31,437 nucleotides of DNA from a virus: IMG/VR virus record IMGVR_UViG_3300046538_000306, positions 1 through 31,437 of that record; one strand, 5' to 3'. The position numbers and the translations under genes are program-made. The notes beneath the pieces are model-generated. The model was not told where the DNA came from and made no database searches. It worked only from the letters and a program-made list of their open reading frames with translations. Numbering within the stretch: position 1 is the first letter of the stretch; each line of letters begins with the position of its first letter. Positions 7,074 through 14,832 of the stretch are shown here, in pieces.

Positions 7074-7741
7074 TCGCATCCCCTGCGAGGTCAGCTCATG
7101 GCTGGCCGTCAAGAAATCCATAATTCCCTGCATCTGTTCAGCTGTCGTACAGGCAAATCGCCACATGTGCGCCCATTATTCGACGTCTTCATGCGTCGAC
7201 GCCGGCGGCGCGCCCGGGCATCCAGGAAGCATTTGAATTAAATGGAATTTTAAGTCCCACTCAGTAACCCCTTCGGGTAATAAAAGAGACTTTCGGTGTG
7301 TACTGACAGTCCTGTGTGTTGTGTACCAATGATGCCTTCGCCCAAGGGCTCAGCTCGCTTCGCTCAATTCTCCAGAGGATCGCGGGCTGCGCGCCCGCAC
7401 CTGCGGCAGGGCGGCGCCCTGCACCCAATGCTGGCACTCCTGCACGCGGTGCTGGAGGTCCATCGGCCCCAAAAGCGGTAATCGGGCGCGCCGGGGCGTT
7501 GCGTTGCGTCGTCTGGGGGCGAGCGCGGGCGGGCGGGGTGTCACTGCTGAAATTTCTTGGGGCGAGGTTGTCGGACTACCGGCCGCTGCGCGGGTTCCGC
7601 CGCGCCATATCCGGTGTACGTCAGGTGGGGTAGTGCGGGCGGCTTGTATGCCTGCGGTGCAGGCATGACGGCGGGGTGCTTACGATAGAGTAGAGGGCAG
7701 AGACTGGCGGGTAGGGAGGGCGCTTTGGAAGGGTTGCGATG
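7074..7741. other. Non-coding, hairpin-rich region between early and late modules
   Basis: About 670 bases with no convincing gene. The first 250 bases are of mixed composition; the rest is very GC-rich. It holds two adjacent perfect hairpins: GCGGGC/GCCCGC at 7382-7398 and GCAGGGC-GGC-GCCCTGC at 7406-7422. A third is ATGCCTGC-GGT-GCAGGCAT at 7648-7666. It also holds the cos candidate listed separately. If the upstream gene is a RepA-type initiator, an origin just downstream of it, as in IncFII plasmids, could lie here, but no iterons were seen. Confidence 0.5.
7527..7546. other. Candidate cos site (P2-like)
   Basis: The stretch GGCGGGCGGGGTGTCACTGC (within 7527-7547) lines up with the start of the P2 chromosome as I remember it (GGCGAGGCGGGGAAAGCACT) if one- and two-base gaps are allowed. 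It occupies the P2 position, between the replication module and the portal/terminase genes. Perfect hairpins flank it on both sides. The match is from memory and short, so the exact cut positions are not claimed. Confidence 0.45.
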
Positions 7742-8002
7742 TTATGCGACGGCTTGTTTCCCCAACTGGTCGAACAGTTCGCGCTGTTGAGCCGGCGGCA
7801 GATCTCGCAGGCGATCGAACAGCAACACGTCCAGTTGCTGCGCCGATGGTCTGAGCGTGTGCGAGAACGTGAGGTTTGCGACCCAGGTATGGCCGCATTT
7901 TGCGTCCAGGCACTGGCAATATAGTTTCACGAACGCCTTGGTCAGTTCTTCCCGCGAACTGATTCTTCCTTTGCTTCCACATGTCGTGCAGTAGATCCGC
8001 AT
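7742..8002 (-). CDS. ogr: Ogr/Delta-type late gene activator
   Basis: An 86-residue zinc-binding transcription activator. The cysteine pattern C5-x2-C8-x22-C31-x4-C36, followed by G-H-T-W, is exactly the Ogr/Delta signature of P2-like phages. These proteins bind TGT-N12-ACA sites and recruit the RNA polymerase alpha subunit to late promoters. The C-terminal half (LRPSAQQLDVLLFDRLRDLPPAQQRELFDQL) is longer and more helical than in P2 Ogr. The ATG follows a strong GGGAGGGAG. It sits downstream of the portal gene on the same strand, with a LexA-like box about 70 bases upstream, so it may respond to SOS as well as being co-transcribed with portal. Confidence 0.85.
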   Translation of the reverse strand: MRIYCTTCGSKGRISSREELTKAFVKLYCQCLDAKCGHTWVANLTFSHTLRPSAQQLDVLLFDRLRDLPPAQQRELFDQLGKQAVA

Positions 8003-8068
8003 AGCTCCCTCCCAAGGCGTTTCGTTGTGGCATCATTTTGCCATGTTTAGTAGGTGAAAATCTTGCAG

Positions 8069-8084
8069 TTGTATGTTTATACAG
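8069..8084 (-). promoter_or_regulatory. LexA-like box upstream of the late activator
   Basis: On the minus strand the bases read CTGTATAAACATACAA, one base short of a perfect CTG-N10-CAG LexA site and with AT-rich inner bases close to consensus. It overlaps the portal stop codon and lies 67-82 bases upstream of the Ogr-type start codon. The inner TATAAA could double as a -10, though no good -35 is paired with it. It also adjoins a short repeat, AGTTG-AAA-CAACT. Binding would place the late activator under LexA. Confidence 0.5.
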
Positions 8085-9108
8085 TTGTTTCAACTTGTTT
8101 CGGCGGCTCTATCCAGTTGATATGCCTGTCAGGTCGTAGGGTGTCGTTAACCTGGTTGAACAGCTGGCATATCGGCCGGATCTCGTTGTTGGTGTACACC
8201 TGGTCAATCTTCACGATGTCGCCAAAGCCTGCGACGTTCTCCGGGATGATCCCGGCCAGGGCGGGGTTCATGCGCCAGGCTGCGATCACGTCGTTGCGAG
8301 TGATGTTCTTGACCTTCTCCAGCTCATCCTTGGCCTGGAAGTCACCGACCGGGATGATCTGAATCGCTTTCTCAGTGCCGCCCGGGATATTGACGAACAT
8401 CGACCTGAAATTCCCGACGCCCTTTGCATCGGCGATCTGCGCCTGCAGGTGGTCTTCGTCCTCCTGGCTCATGTTCGGGTCGTTGGAATAGAAGATGTAA
8501 CCAACGTGCGCGCCGTTGCTGTAGTAACGCCGGCGGAACAGCGTGGCGGCTTCGTTCAACAACAGTGCCTGCAGGCCGCCCAGGTAATCCGGCACGCCGT
8601 AGATCTCCTGCTCCACGTCGTAGTTGTAGATGTGCTCGATCTCGTCCTGGTCGAAGTCTTCGTACTTGCCGTCACGCAGCAGCATCCGGAAACCGCCGTC
8701 CAGTTTCACGCGCATGTTGATGGCGGGCAGGTGCTGCAGCTCGAGGACCTGGCCGAACGCATTGCGCTTGCGCAGCAGGTAGGTCTCGCCGAACACCACG
8801 TAGTCCAAGGCTGCCCGGCTCATGGTCTGCATCGAGAAGCCTGCAGACGGAATGAACTCACGCAGGATCAGGTTGCGCTTGAAAGGCGGGATTGCGCCGT
8901 GGTGCGCGTTCGCCTTAAGCAGCTTGGCTAACCCGGGGCGCGATACCGGCGGCGTGTAGATCTGCGCGTCGTGGCTGGCGAACACGCCCAGGTACTGGCC
9001 GATGTTCTCGGTTAGCACGGCCTCGGGTGCGCCGAACGTGAATGAACGCATTGGCCCCTTGGGCGCGTGCGCCGGCGTGGTTGCCTGCTTTTGGTGACGT
9101 TTGGGCAT
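8077..9108 (-). CDS. Phage portal protein (P2 gpQ family)
   Basis: A 343-residue portal protein that forms the ring at the packaging vertex through which DNA passes. It carries the family landmarks in order: FTFGAPEAVL near the N-terminus, YTPPVSRPGLAKLLKANAHHG (about 51-71), the KRNLI..EFIP segment, DYVVFGETYLLRKRNAFG, EIYGVPDYLGGLQALLLNEAATLFRRRYYSNGAHVGYI, and PENVAGFGDI near the end. All have counterparts in P2 gpQ, and length agrees (P2 about 344). It is on the minus strand downstream of the large terminase, whose reading frame runs 194 bases into it. The start at 9108 is supported by homology from about residue 20. Confidence 0.93.
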   Translation of the reverse strand: MPKRHQKQATTPAHAPKGPMRSFTFGAPEAVLTENIGQYLGVFASHDAQIYTPPVSRPGLAKLLKANAHHGAIPPFKRNLILREFIPSAGFSMQTMSRAALDYVVFGETYLLRKRNAFGQVLELQHLPAINMRVKLDGGFRMLLRDGKYEDFDQDEIEHIYNYDVEQEIYGVPDYLGGLQALLLNEAATLFRRRYYSNGAHVGYIFYSNDPNMSQEDEDHLQAQIADAKGVGNFRSMFVNIPGGTEKAIQIIPVGDFQAKDELEKVKNITRNDVIAAWRMNPALAGIIPENVAGFGDIVKIDQVYTNNEIRPICQLFNQVNDTLRPDRHINWIEPPKQVETTV

Positions 9109-10921
9109 GGGTACCTGGTCCGCTGGTGACGTAGCGGCTGCGCCGCTGCTTGTTGATGTTCAAGGGTTCGTTGGCCAGGGCGTGCATGATTGCCCAGGCA
9201 ACGTCCGCGTGGCCGGTGGCCTCGGTTCGCGACGCGCTGTAGGTGATCTGGCCGCTGCTGGTGGTGCCGCGCTTGATCGTCAGGAAGGCCTGGGCAATGT
9301 CGTTCCAGCCGGCGTCCCATTCCAGCCTGCGGCCGGTGATGGTGTCTTGGGCCTTGAGCACCAGGGCATTCTTGGCTTCCAGGCTGTAGTGGATCGCAGT
9401 CGCACGCGGGTAGAAGTCGCGCACCAGGTCGAACACCCCGTAACCGATGCCCGTGGTGTCGATGCCGATGTGCTGCACGTTGAAGCGCTCCACCAGCTTT
9501 TTGACCTGGGCGGCCTGGTGCGTGAACGACGTCCCTCGCCAGCTGTGCTTTTCCAGGATCCGGAACTTCGCCCCGGGTTCGAGTGGCGGCGCAATGACGA
9601 CGCAGGTGGCATCGTCGCGGGTACGGCTGGGGTCGTAGCCGATCCAGACCGGGCTGTTGCCATAGGGGCGCGGGTCGTCCGGATCGTAATCGGTCCACAG
9701 CGACAGATCGGAATAGCAGCGTTCCAGGTCGCCCAGGGAAAAGGCGCTCTGCGTGCTGTCGATGAATTTGCACATGAACAGCTGCTGGAACTTGTCGTCG
9801 TCGTACTCCAGCTGCAGCTGCTCGAGGTCGAACAGCTCGCAGCCGCCGGCAATGGCATCCATGATGGTGATGACCTTGCGCCATTGGCCGTCCGGACAGA
9901 GCGCGCCGCCGGTGTACTGGGCGGCACCTGGCCACGGATCGCGGGCTTTCTTGCGCTTGCTGTTGCGGAACGACTCGCCGGTCCAGAACGGATAGGCTTG
10001 GTGCGTGACCGCGCTGGGCGTGGAAAAGTAGGTTTTACGCCACTTCTTGTGGGTGGCCATCGCCGACGCCACGGTGTTCAGTTTCTCGAAGTCGCGGATC
10101 CAGAAATATTCGTCGATGTAGACGTGTCCGTGGTGGCCCTGGGCGGTGCTGCTGTTGGTACTCAGGAAGCGCAGTTCCGCCCATGGTTGGCCGTCTTTGC
10201 TGAGCACGATCGGGTTACCAGTCAGCTCCAGGCCGAACCACTCCATGGCAAACGAGACGATGTAGCTGCGAAAGATCTCAGACTGGGCCCGGCTCGCGGA
10301 CAGGAACACCTGGTTATCGCCAGTCAGCACGGCATCCATGAAGGCTTCGCCGGCAAAGTAGTAGGTCAGGCCGACCTGGCGCGACTTGAGGATGTTCCGG
10401 ATCCGGGCGGTAAGCGGGTTCAGTTTGGCGGCGAACAGCTCTTTCTGGTAGCCGAACATCTTGCTGATGAACTTATCTAGGAAGTCGACTTCGGTCAGCC
10501 CGGCAATGTCGTTCTTGCTTTTCTTTTCCTTTTTGCGGTCGCCGCGCTCGCGCCGCTCGCCACGGTCACGGCGCTTTCCCTCGTCGCGTTGGCCATCTTC
10601 TGCAGGTGGCGTATCGATCGTTGCCGGCGCCGGTTTGGCGCATTGCTTCGCCAAGCGCTCGCGCATTGGGATCAAGCGGTCCAATTCGTCCAACTCGCTC
10701 TTGGTCAGCGTGTCGGTTTTCTCCAGAAGAAGGGTGATGCGCCGACTGCAGGCGGTCAACGGCTCCTCCTCCGTCAACATCTCGTCCCAGAGTCCCTGAC
10801 GGATCCAGTAATAGATGACGCGCTTGTGCGGCAGCTTCAGTTGCGTCTGGATTTCCTTCACGGAACAGCGACGCAAATAAAGGCGTTTGGCGGCTTCTTT
10901 GACTTCTTTGGCGTAGTTCAT
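8915..10921 (-). CDS. Terminase large subunit (P2 gpP family)
   Basis: Packaging motor ATPase and nuclease, 668 residues. An N-terminal helix-turn-helix (about 15-45, CSVKEIQTQLKLPHKRVIYYWIRQG) and a Lys/Arg-rich linker (about 110-138) precede the ATPase. That has the Walker A variant LKSRQVGLTYYF (about 176-187) and Walker B HVYIDEYFW (about 266-274). The nuclease domain follows with acidic IGYDPSRTRDDAT and IGIDTTGIGYGVFD. It is divergent from the scaffold gene. Oddity: the frame continues about 65 codons past the portal start, and that tail (…RTRGRANREHRPVP…) is basic, low-complexity and unlike terminases. The natural end was probably near 9108, so a lost stop or a small frameshift is possible. 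Confidence 0.93.
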   Translation of the reverse strand: MNYAKEVKEAAKRLYLRRCSVKEIQTQLKLPHKRVIYYWIRQGLWDEMLTEEEPLTACSRRITLLLEKTDTLTKSELDELDRLIPMRERLAKQCAKPAPATIDTPPAEDGQRDEGKRRDRGERRERGDRKKEKKSKNDIAGLTEVDFLDKFISKMFGYQKELFAAKLNPLTARIRNILKSRQVGLTYYFAGEAFMDAVLTGDNQVFLSASRAQSEIFRSYIVSFAMEWFGLELTGNPIVLSKDGQPWAELRFLSTNSSTAQGHHGHVYIDEYFWIRDFEKLNTVASAMATHKKWRKTYFSTPSAVTHQAYPFWTGESFRNSKRKKARDPWPGAAQYTGGALCPDGQWRKVITIMDAIAGGCELFDLEQLQLEYDDDKFQQLFMCKFIDSTQSAFSLGDLERCYSDLSLWTDYDPDDPRPYGNSPVWIGYDPSRTRDDATCVVIAPPLEPGAKFRILEKHSWRGTSFTHQAAQVKKLVERFNVQHIGIDTTGIGYGVFDLVRDFYPRATAIHYSLEAKNALVLKAQDTITGRRLEWDAGWNDIAQAFLTIKRGTTSSGQITYSASRTEATGHADVAWAIMHALANEPLNINKQRRSRYVTSGPGTHAQTSPKAGNHAGARAQGANAFIHVRRTRGRANREHRPVPGRVRQPRRADLHAAGIAPRVSQAA

Positions 10922-11077
10922 GGCCGCAGTCTATGCGGCGAAAAAAGGGAAAACGTGCAGTTAAAATCCGCGTTCCTCCTAGATATCAAAAATAGGAGAA
11001 GGGCAAAAGTTAACCGTTTGTTCGGAGGTGGCCACGTCCCTATCTTGGGGCCTCACATCACCGATTGAGCGCAGTAC
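10922..11077. promoter_or_regulatory. Divergent late promoter region
   Basis: About 155 bases separating the leftward terminase-portal operon from the rightward capsid operon, the place where P2-like phages have back-to-back Ogr-dependent promoters. The closest match to the activator site TGT-N12-ACA is TGT-N12-ACG at 11019-11036. No -35 consensus is evident on either strand, as expected for activator-dependent promoters. The specific site is a weak match. Confidence 0.4.
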
Positions 11078-12016
11078 ATGCCCCGTTCCCTTGTCTCCTA
11101 TTGGAAGCGCGTAGCCACCAGCGGCCCCACCGTCGACGGCCGCGAGATCCTGCCCCAGGAACTGCGCGACATGGCTGAGACGTATGCCCTGTCGAAGTAC
11201 ACCGCCGTGATCTGGGCGGAGCATGAGCGCTGGTATGGCTCGCATGGAACGGTGTTTGCGCTGCGTCTGGTTGAAGAGGCTGACGACCTGGAGCCCGGGC
11301 AGGTTGCACTGGAAGCCCAACTGAAGCCCAACGACAAACTGCTTTGGCTCAACGACCAAGGCGAAAAGCTGTTTACCAGCGTGGAGATCACCCCGAACTT
11401 CGCCAACTCCGGCAAAGCCTACCTAACCGGCCTGGCCGTCACCGACTCGCCCGCCAGCCTGGGCACTCAAGAACTCTACTTCTCCGCCAAAACCAGCAAG
11501 GCCGCGTTCTTCGCGTCCCCGATCGAGCTGGGCCGCCTGCGCGAAACCGAGACTGATGGTGAAGGCGAGCTGGGCAAGCTGGCCACGATGTTCGCCCGAT
11601 TCATCAAACGCTTCGCTGTCGACACGCAGCAAGCGGGCGGGTCTTCCGACTCGTCCGAAACCACAAACGAGAGCAAACCCCCAATGGATGAAGCCACAGC
11701 CAAGGCGCTGCAAGGCCTGCTTGAACAGGGGCTGGTCGTATTCGCCGGCATTCAAACCATCATCGACGGCGCTGCCGAAGTCGCGCCGGTTGTCGATCAA
11801 ACTCCAGTCGATGACGTGCAGGCAGCGGTCGACGGCATTGTCTCCACCGCCGAGGAAGATAAGCAGTTGAGCCGTCAGAGTGCCGGCAACCAGGCATTGG
11901 CGGCCAGCGTTGCCCGCATCGAAAAGCAGTTCAACGATCTGTTGAATACCTCTAATGGTCGCGTCGTGCCACGTACTACTGGCACCCCGGCCCCTGAAAA
12001 GCGCCGGGTGCTCTGA
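11078..12016 (+). CDS. Capsid scaffolding/maturation protease (P2 gpO family)
   Basis: A 312-residue scaffold with an N-terminal serine protease that trims capsid proteins and a helical C-terminal scaffold. By alignment with the P2 gpO triad, the catalytic residues are D20 (TVDGREI), H49 (WAEHERW) and S101 (FTSVEITPNFAN). The conserved YLTGLAVTDSPASLGT follows. The C-terminal part is acidic and helical, ending in a coiled-coil-like stretch (SVARIEKQFNDLL) as in other gpO proteins. The ATG at 11078 lacks a strong ribosome site. The major capsid gene begins one base after the stop, suggesting coupled translation. Confidence 0.92.
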   Translation: MPRSLVSYWKRVATSGPTVDGREILPQELRDMAETYALSKYTAVIWAEHERWYGSHGTVFALRLVEEADDLEPGQVALEAQLKPNDKLLWLNDQGEKLFTSVEITPNFANSGKAYLTGLAVTDSPASLGTQELYFSAKTSKAAFFASPIELGRLRETETDGEGELGKLATMFARFIKRFAVDTQQAGGSSDSSETTNESKPPMDEATAKALQGLLEQGLVVFAGIQTIIDGAAEVAPVVDQTPVDDVQAAVDGIVSTAEEDKQLSRQSAGNQALAASVARIEKQFNDLLNTSNGRVVPRTTGTPAPEKRRVL

Positions 12017-12017
12017 T

Positions 12018-13040
12018 ATGGCCTATTCACTGAGTGCGTACGGCGCGCAAATGTTCGCCGAAATGCAGGCCGCCATGGCCGAGACCTACGGCGTCACGCT
12101 GGCTTCCAAAACGTTCAGCGTTGAACCCTCGATCGCCCAGGAACTGAACGAAGCCATCACGGCGCAGGCCGATTTCCTTGAGCGCATCAACGTCATCGGC
12201 GTGGACGAGATCAAGGGTCAGAAAGTGTTCCTGGGCACTACTGGGCCGGTCACTGGGCGTACCAACACCAAGACCACGGATCGTCTGGCCAAAGATGCAT
12301 CGGACCTCAGCGATGACACCTACGAGCTGTTTTCCACCGAGTCCGACGTAAGCCTGGCTTACGCGAAAATTGACGCCTGGGCCAAGTTCCCCGACTTCCA
12401 TGTGCGTTATTCCGCAGCGGTGCAAAAGCAGATCGCGCTGGATCGCATCATGATCGGCTTCCACGGTATCCAAGCCGCCGCGCAAACAGACATTACCCTG
12501 TATCCGTTGCTCCAGGACGTGAACAAGGGCTGGCTGCAGATTGCCCGGGAGCAGATCCCACAACAGGTGCTCAAGGAAGGCAAGGTCGCTGGCAAAGTCA
12601 CCATGGGCGTCGATGGCGATTACGCGAACCTCGATGCTCTAGTGCATGACACCAAGCAGATGGTCGACGAGCGTGTCCGCGATGGCGGCGATTTGATCGC
12701 GATCATCGGTTCCGATCTGCTGGCGGCCGACAAGGCCAAGCTGTACACCAGCCAGGGCAGCAAGCCTACCGAAAAAGAACGCATCGAAAGCCAGCAGGTC
12801 ATTGCTACTTACGGCGGTCTCCCGTCCTTCAGCGTCCCGCACTTCCCGGCTAATGCCGTGGTGGTTACCAGCTTTGACAACCTGTCGATCTACTACCAGG
12901 CCTCCAGCTGGCGCAAGCAGACCATCGACAACCCGAAACGCAGCCGCGTCGAGGACTTCAACAGCCGCAACGAAGGTTACGTGATCGAGCAGCTGGAAAA
13001 GTTCGCCCTGACCGAAAACGTCGAAGTGGTGGCCGCGTGA
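12018..13040 (+). CDS. Major capsid protein (P2 gpN family)
   Basis: A 340-residue HK97-fold shell protein. Family landmarks are LPLLQDVNKGW-like YPLLQDVNKGWLQIAREQIPQQVL, GDYANLDALVHDTKQMV, DLIAIIGSDLLAADKAKLYTSQGSKPTEK, and the closing YVIEQLEKFALTENVEVV. Length agrees with P2 gpN (about 357 before processing). The start at 12018 is chosen because upstream codons overlap the scaffold C-terminus and are not capsid-like. It probably undergoes N-terminal trimming by the upstream protease, as in P2. Its stop overlaps the next GTG start. Confidence 0.93.
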   Translation: MAYSLSAYGAQMFAEMQAAMAETYGVTLASKTFSVEPSIAQELNEAITAQADFLERINVIGVDEIKGQKVFLGTTGPVTGRTNTKTTDRLAKDASDLSDDTYELFSTESDVSLAYAKIDAWAKFPDFHVRYSAAVQKQIALDRIMIGFHGIQAAAQTDITLYPLLQDVNKGWLQIAREQIPQQVLKEGKVAGKVTMGVDGDYANLDALVHDTKQMVDERVRDGGDLIAIIGSDLLAADKAKLYTSQGSKPTEKERIESQQVIATYGGLPSFSVPHFPANAVVVTSFDNLSIYYQASSWRKQTIDNPKRSRVEDFNSRNEGYVIEQLEKFALTENVEVVAA

Positions 13041-13828
13041 GCCTGGCACTGGCGCACAAGCGCCGCGTGATCGCTCAAGGCTCAGCGGCCGCGTCCGCCA
13101 GTGCCGAGCCCGCTGCCTATTCGCCTGGCGCTGCCCTGAACAGCCCGGCCAACGCGCAGAAGCACCTGAAACTGATGGAAGTGGCGTTGGCCGGCGACCT
13201 CGATCGCCTGCACCAGTTGAACAGTCTGGACCAGCGTCAGCAGCTCAAGCGTTCCGAGCTGCTGCCTAAGTACCAGGAGTACGTGACCCGCTACCGCGAG
13301 TCGGGTCTGAACTTCCCCAACCAGGTGCTGATGTACGTCCTGGTCTGGCTGTTCGACACCGGCGAGTTTGTAGCCGGCCAGGAGCTGGCGGACTTCGCCA
13401 TGTCCCAAGGCCAGGAGCTGCCTGAGCGCTTCCGCCGTGACGTCCCGACCTTCGTGGCTGATGCCGTGATCGAGTGGGCCGAGGCCGAGCACAAGGCCGG
13501 TCGTAGTCCGGAACCGTATGTGTCGGATCTGCTGCCCCGGGTTGATGGCGAATGGAAGCTGTTCGAGCGCATCCCTGCTCGTTACCACCGGCTGCTGGGT
13601 TTCATGGCCATGGACCGTAAGGACTGGGCCCTGGCCGTGACACACCTGGAACGGGCCGAGGCCCTTTACCCGGAAATCCGCGTCGAGACCCGCTTGAAAG
13701 GTGCCCGCAAGGCCCTGGCCAAGCAACTGGCCCAGGCCACCGACCCGACCGCTGAAACCGCTATGCAGCTGGATGCAGCGCTGCAGTCGAACGCTACCCA
13801 AGACAACGCCGGCAACGGCACCGAATAA
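13037..13828 (+). CDS. Terminase small subunit (P2 gpM family)
   Basis: A 263-residue DNA-recognition subunit of the packaging enzyme; it selects cos and feeds the large subunit. It starts with GTG in a GTGA overlap with the capsid stop. A basic, flexible N-terminus (SLALAHKRRVIAQG) is followed by conserved helical blocks: LKLMEVALAGDLDRLHQLNSLDQRQQLKRSELLPKYQEYVTRY, then NQVLMYVLVWLFDTGEF, then DRKDWALAVTHLERAEALYPEIRVETRLKGARKAL. These match gpM of P2/HP1-type phages. A gap of 96 bases follows with no recognisable gene. Confidence 0.88.
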   Translation: MSLALAHKRRVIAQGSAAASASAEPAAYSPGAALNSPANAQKHLKLMEVALAGDLDRLHQLNSLDQRQQLKRSELLPKYQEYVTRYRESGLNFPNQVLMYVLVWLFDTGEFVAGQELADFAMSQGQELPERFRRDVPTFVADAVIEWAEAEHKAGRSPEPYVSDLLPRVDGEWKLFERIPARYHRLLGFMAMDRKDWALAVTHLERAEALYPEIRVETRLKGARKALAKQLAQATDPTAETAMQLDAALQSNATQDNAGNGTE

Positions 13829-13924
13829 CCGACTACCCCCTGCAGGGAGCTGCCACGGAACGACCAGGTCATTTATGACTCCGGTCTGCCCCGAAGCCGC
13901 ACCTGCCCTATTTGAGCGTCCAGC

Positions 13925-14389
13925 ATGAGCGGCTTTTCAGGTAAACCCACCACCTTTGTGGACCAGGCAGTAGAGAACGACGGCTTTTGGCCGAACCTCT
14001 CCGTGTCTGAGTTTCAGAAGGCGTACCGCCTGCCGGCGGAATACCTGGTCGACATGCTGGCCGCTGACCTGACCATGGCCATGTACGAGGTAAACCTCGA
14101 CCTGGCTACGTGTAAAGCGCGCTGGCAGGGCGCTGGAGTGTCAAGCGTTGAGTCTGCAGACACCACCGTCCTGCCGGAGCGCACCTTTAAAGTCGACCTG
14201 TACAAGCGCGCCGTCTACTGCCGCGCCAAGGCCAGCTTGCTGACCCAGTTCGCAACCGTCACCCGCCGCGACTCTGCCGAGAACACCGGCAAGGACCTGC
14301 CCGAGCGCTCCGACACCTTCCTGGCGTTCAGTCAGCAAGCCGTGCGAGCTATCCAGGGTCGCGGCCGCATCACGGCGAAGCTGCTGTGA
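13925..14389 (+). CDS. Head completion/stabilisation protein (P2 gpL family)
   Basis: A 154-residue protein that fits between portal and tail and closes the filled head. It has the FSGKPTTFVDQAVENDGFWPNLSVSEFQKAYRLP opening and the VDLYKRAVYCRAKASLLTQF..RRDSAEN block typical of gpL. It follows the small terminase as in P2. No strong ribosome site is seen before the ATG at 13925. Its stop overlaps the next gene's GTG by 4 bases. Confidence 0.87.
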   Translation: MSGFSGKPTTFVDQAVENDGFWPNLSVSEFQKAYRLPAEYLVDMLAADLTMAMYEVNLDLATCKARWQGAGVSSVESADTTVLPERTFKVDLYKRAVYCRAKASLLTQFATVTRRDSAENTGKDLPERSDTFLAFSQQAVRAIQGRGRITAKLL

Positions 14390-14832
14390 TCAAGCTCCGG
14401 GCGTTGACCGCCTACCTGATCGGTCGCCAGCTGGTGGCCACCGAGCAGCTCGACAGCTGGACCGACAACGTTCAGGTCGACCTGATCTGGAAGCCCGACG
14501 AAAAGGGCATGTACATGGGCGACCTGAACTACACCGCGACGATCTCGTTTGAGCGATTCGCCGACAGCCCGGCGCGACTGATCGCCCTGGTGGGCAGTTG
14601 GCTGGAAGCGAACGACGAAGACCGCGAAGAGCTGGCCGCGCCGACCTTCGCCATCGACATGCTCGATGACGACCTGGCCGACGTCGAGCTGACCCTGCAG
14701 TTCAGTGAGCCGCAGTACCTGGCCGAGGATCCTGCAGGCGAAATCGAGGTGTACGGCAAGACCTGGTCAGCCGTTCCGTTTGAACTGTGGGTCGCCGAGA
14801 GCGGCGAGGTCGTGCGCCATGACAGCGTCTAG
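14386..14832 (+). CDS. Tail completion protein (P2 gpR-like)
   Basis: A 148-residue protein that resembles gpR, one of two proteins that finish the tail top for joining to the head. The pattern DNVQVDLIWKP..GMYMGDLNYTATISFERFADSPARLIALVGSWLEAND, followed by FAIDMLDDDLADVELTLQFSEP, fits gpR by strand and helix order. It begins with GTG in a GTGA overlap with the upstream stop and overlaps the gpS-like gene by 14 bases. P2 has X, Y, K, R, S here; the lysis genes that lie between in P2 are instead after the tail tube, as in HP1-like phages. Confidence 0.78.
   Translation: MIKLRALTAYLIGRQLVATEQLDSWTDNVQVDLIWKPDEKGMYMGDLNYTATISFERFADSPARLIALVGSWLEANDEDREELAAPTFAIDMLDDDLADVELTLQFSEPQYLAEDPAGEIEVYGKTWSAVPFELWVAESGEVVRHDSV

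Noticed and set aside
7316-7633. 105-codon plus-strand frame in the intergenic region
   Set aside because: Composition is driven by GC-rich hairpins (Ala/Arg/Gly/Pro runs), there is no good ribosome site, and it overlaps the cos candidate.
9101-10480. Long plus-strand reading frame (459 codons) opposite the large terminase
   Set aside because: It is the antisense shadow of a conserved, motif-bearing terminase in GC-rich DNA; no family features and no ribosome site.
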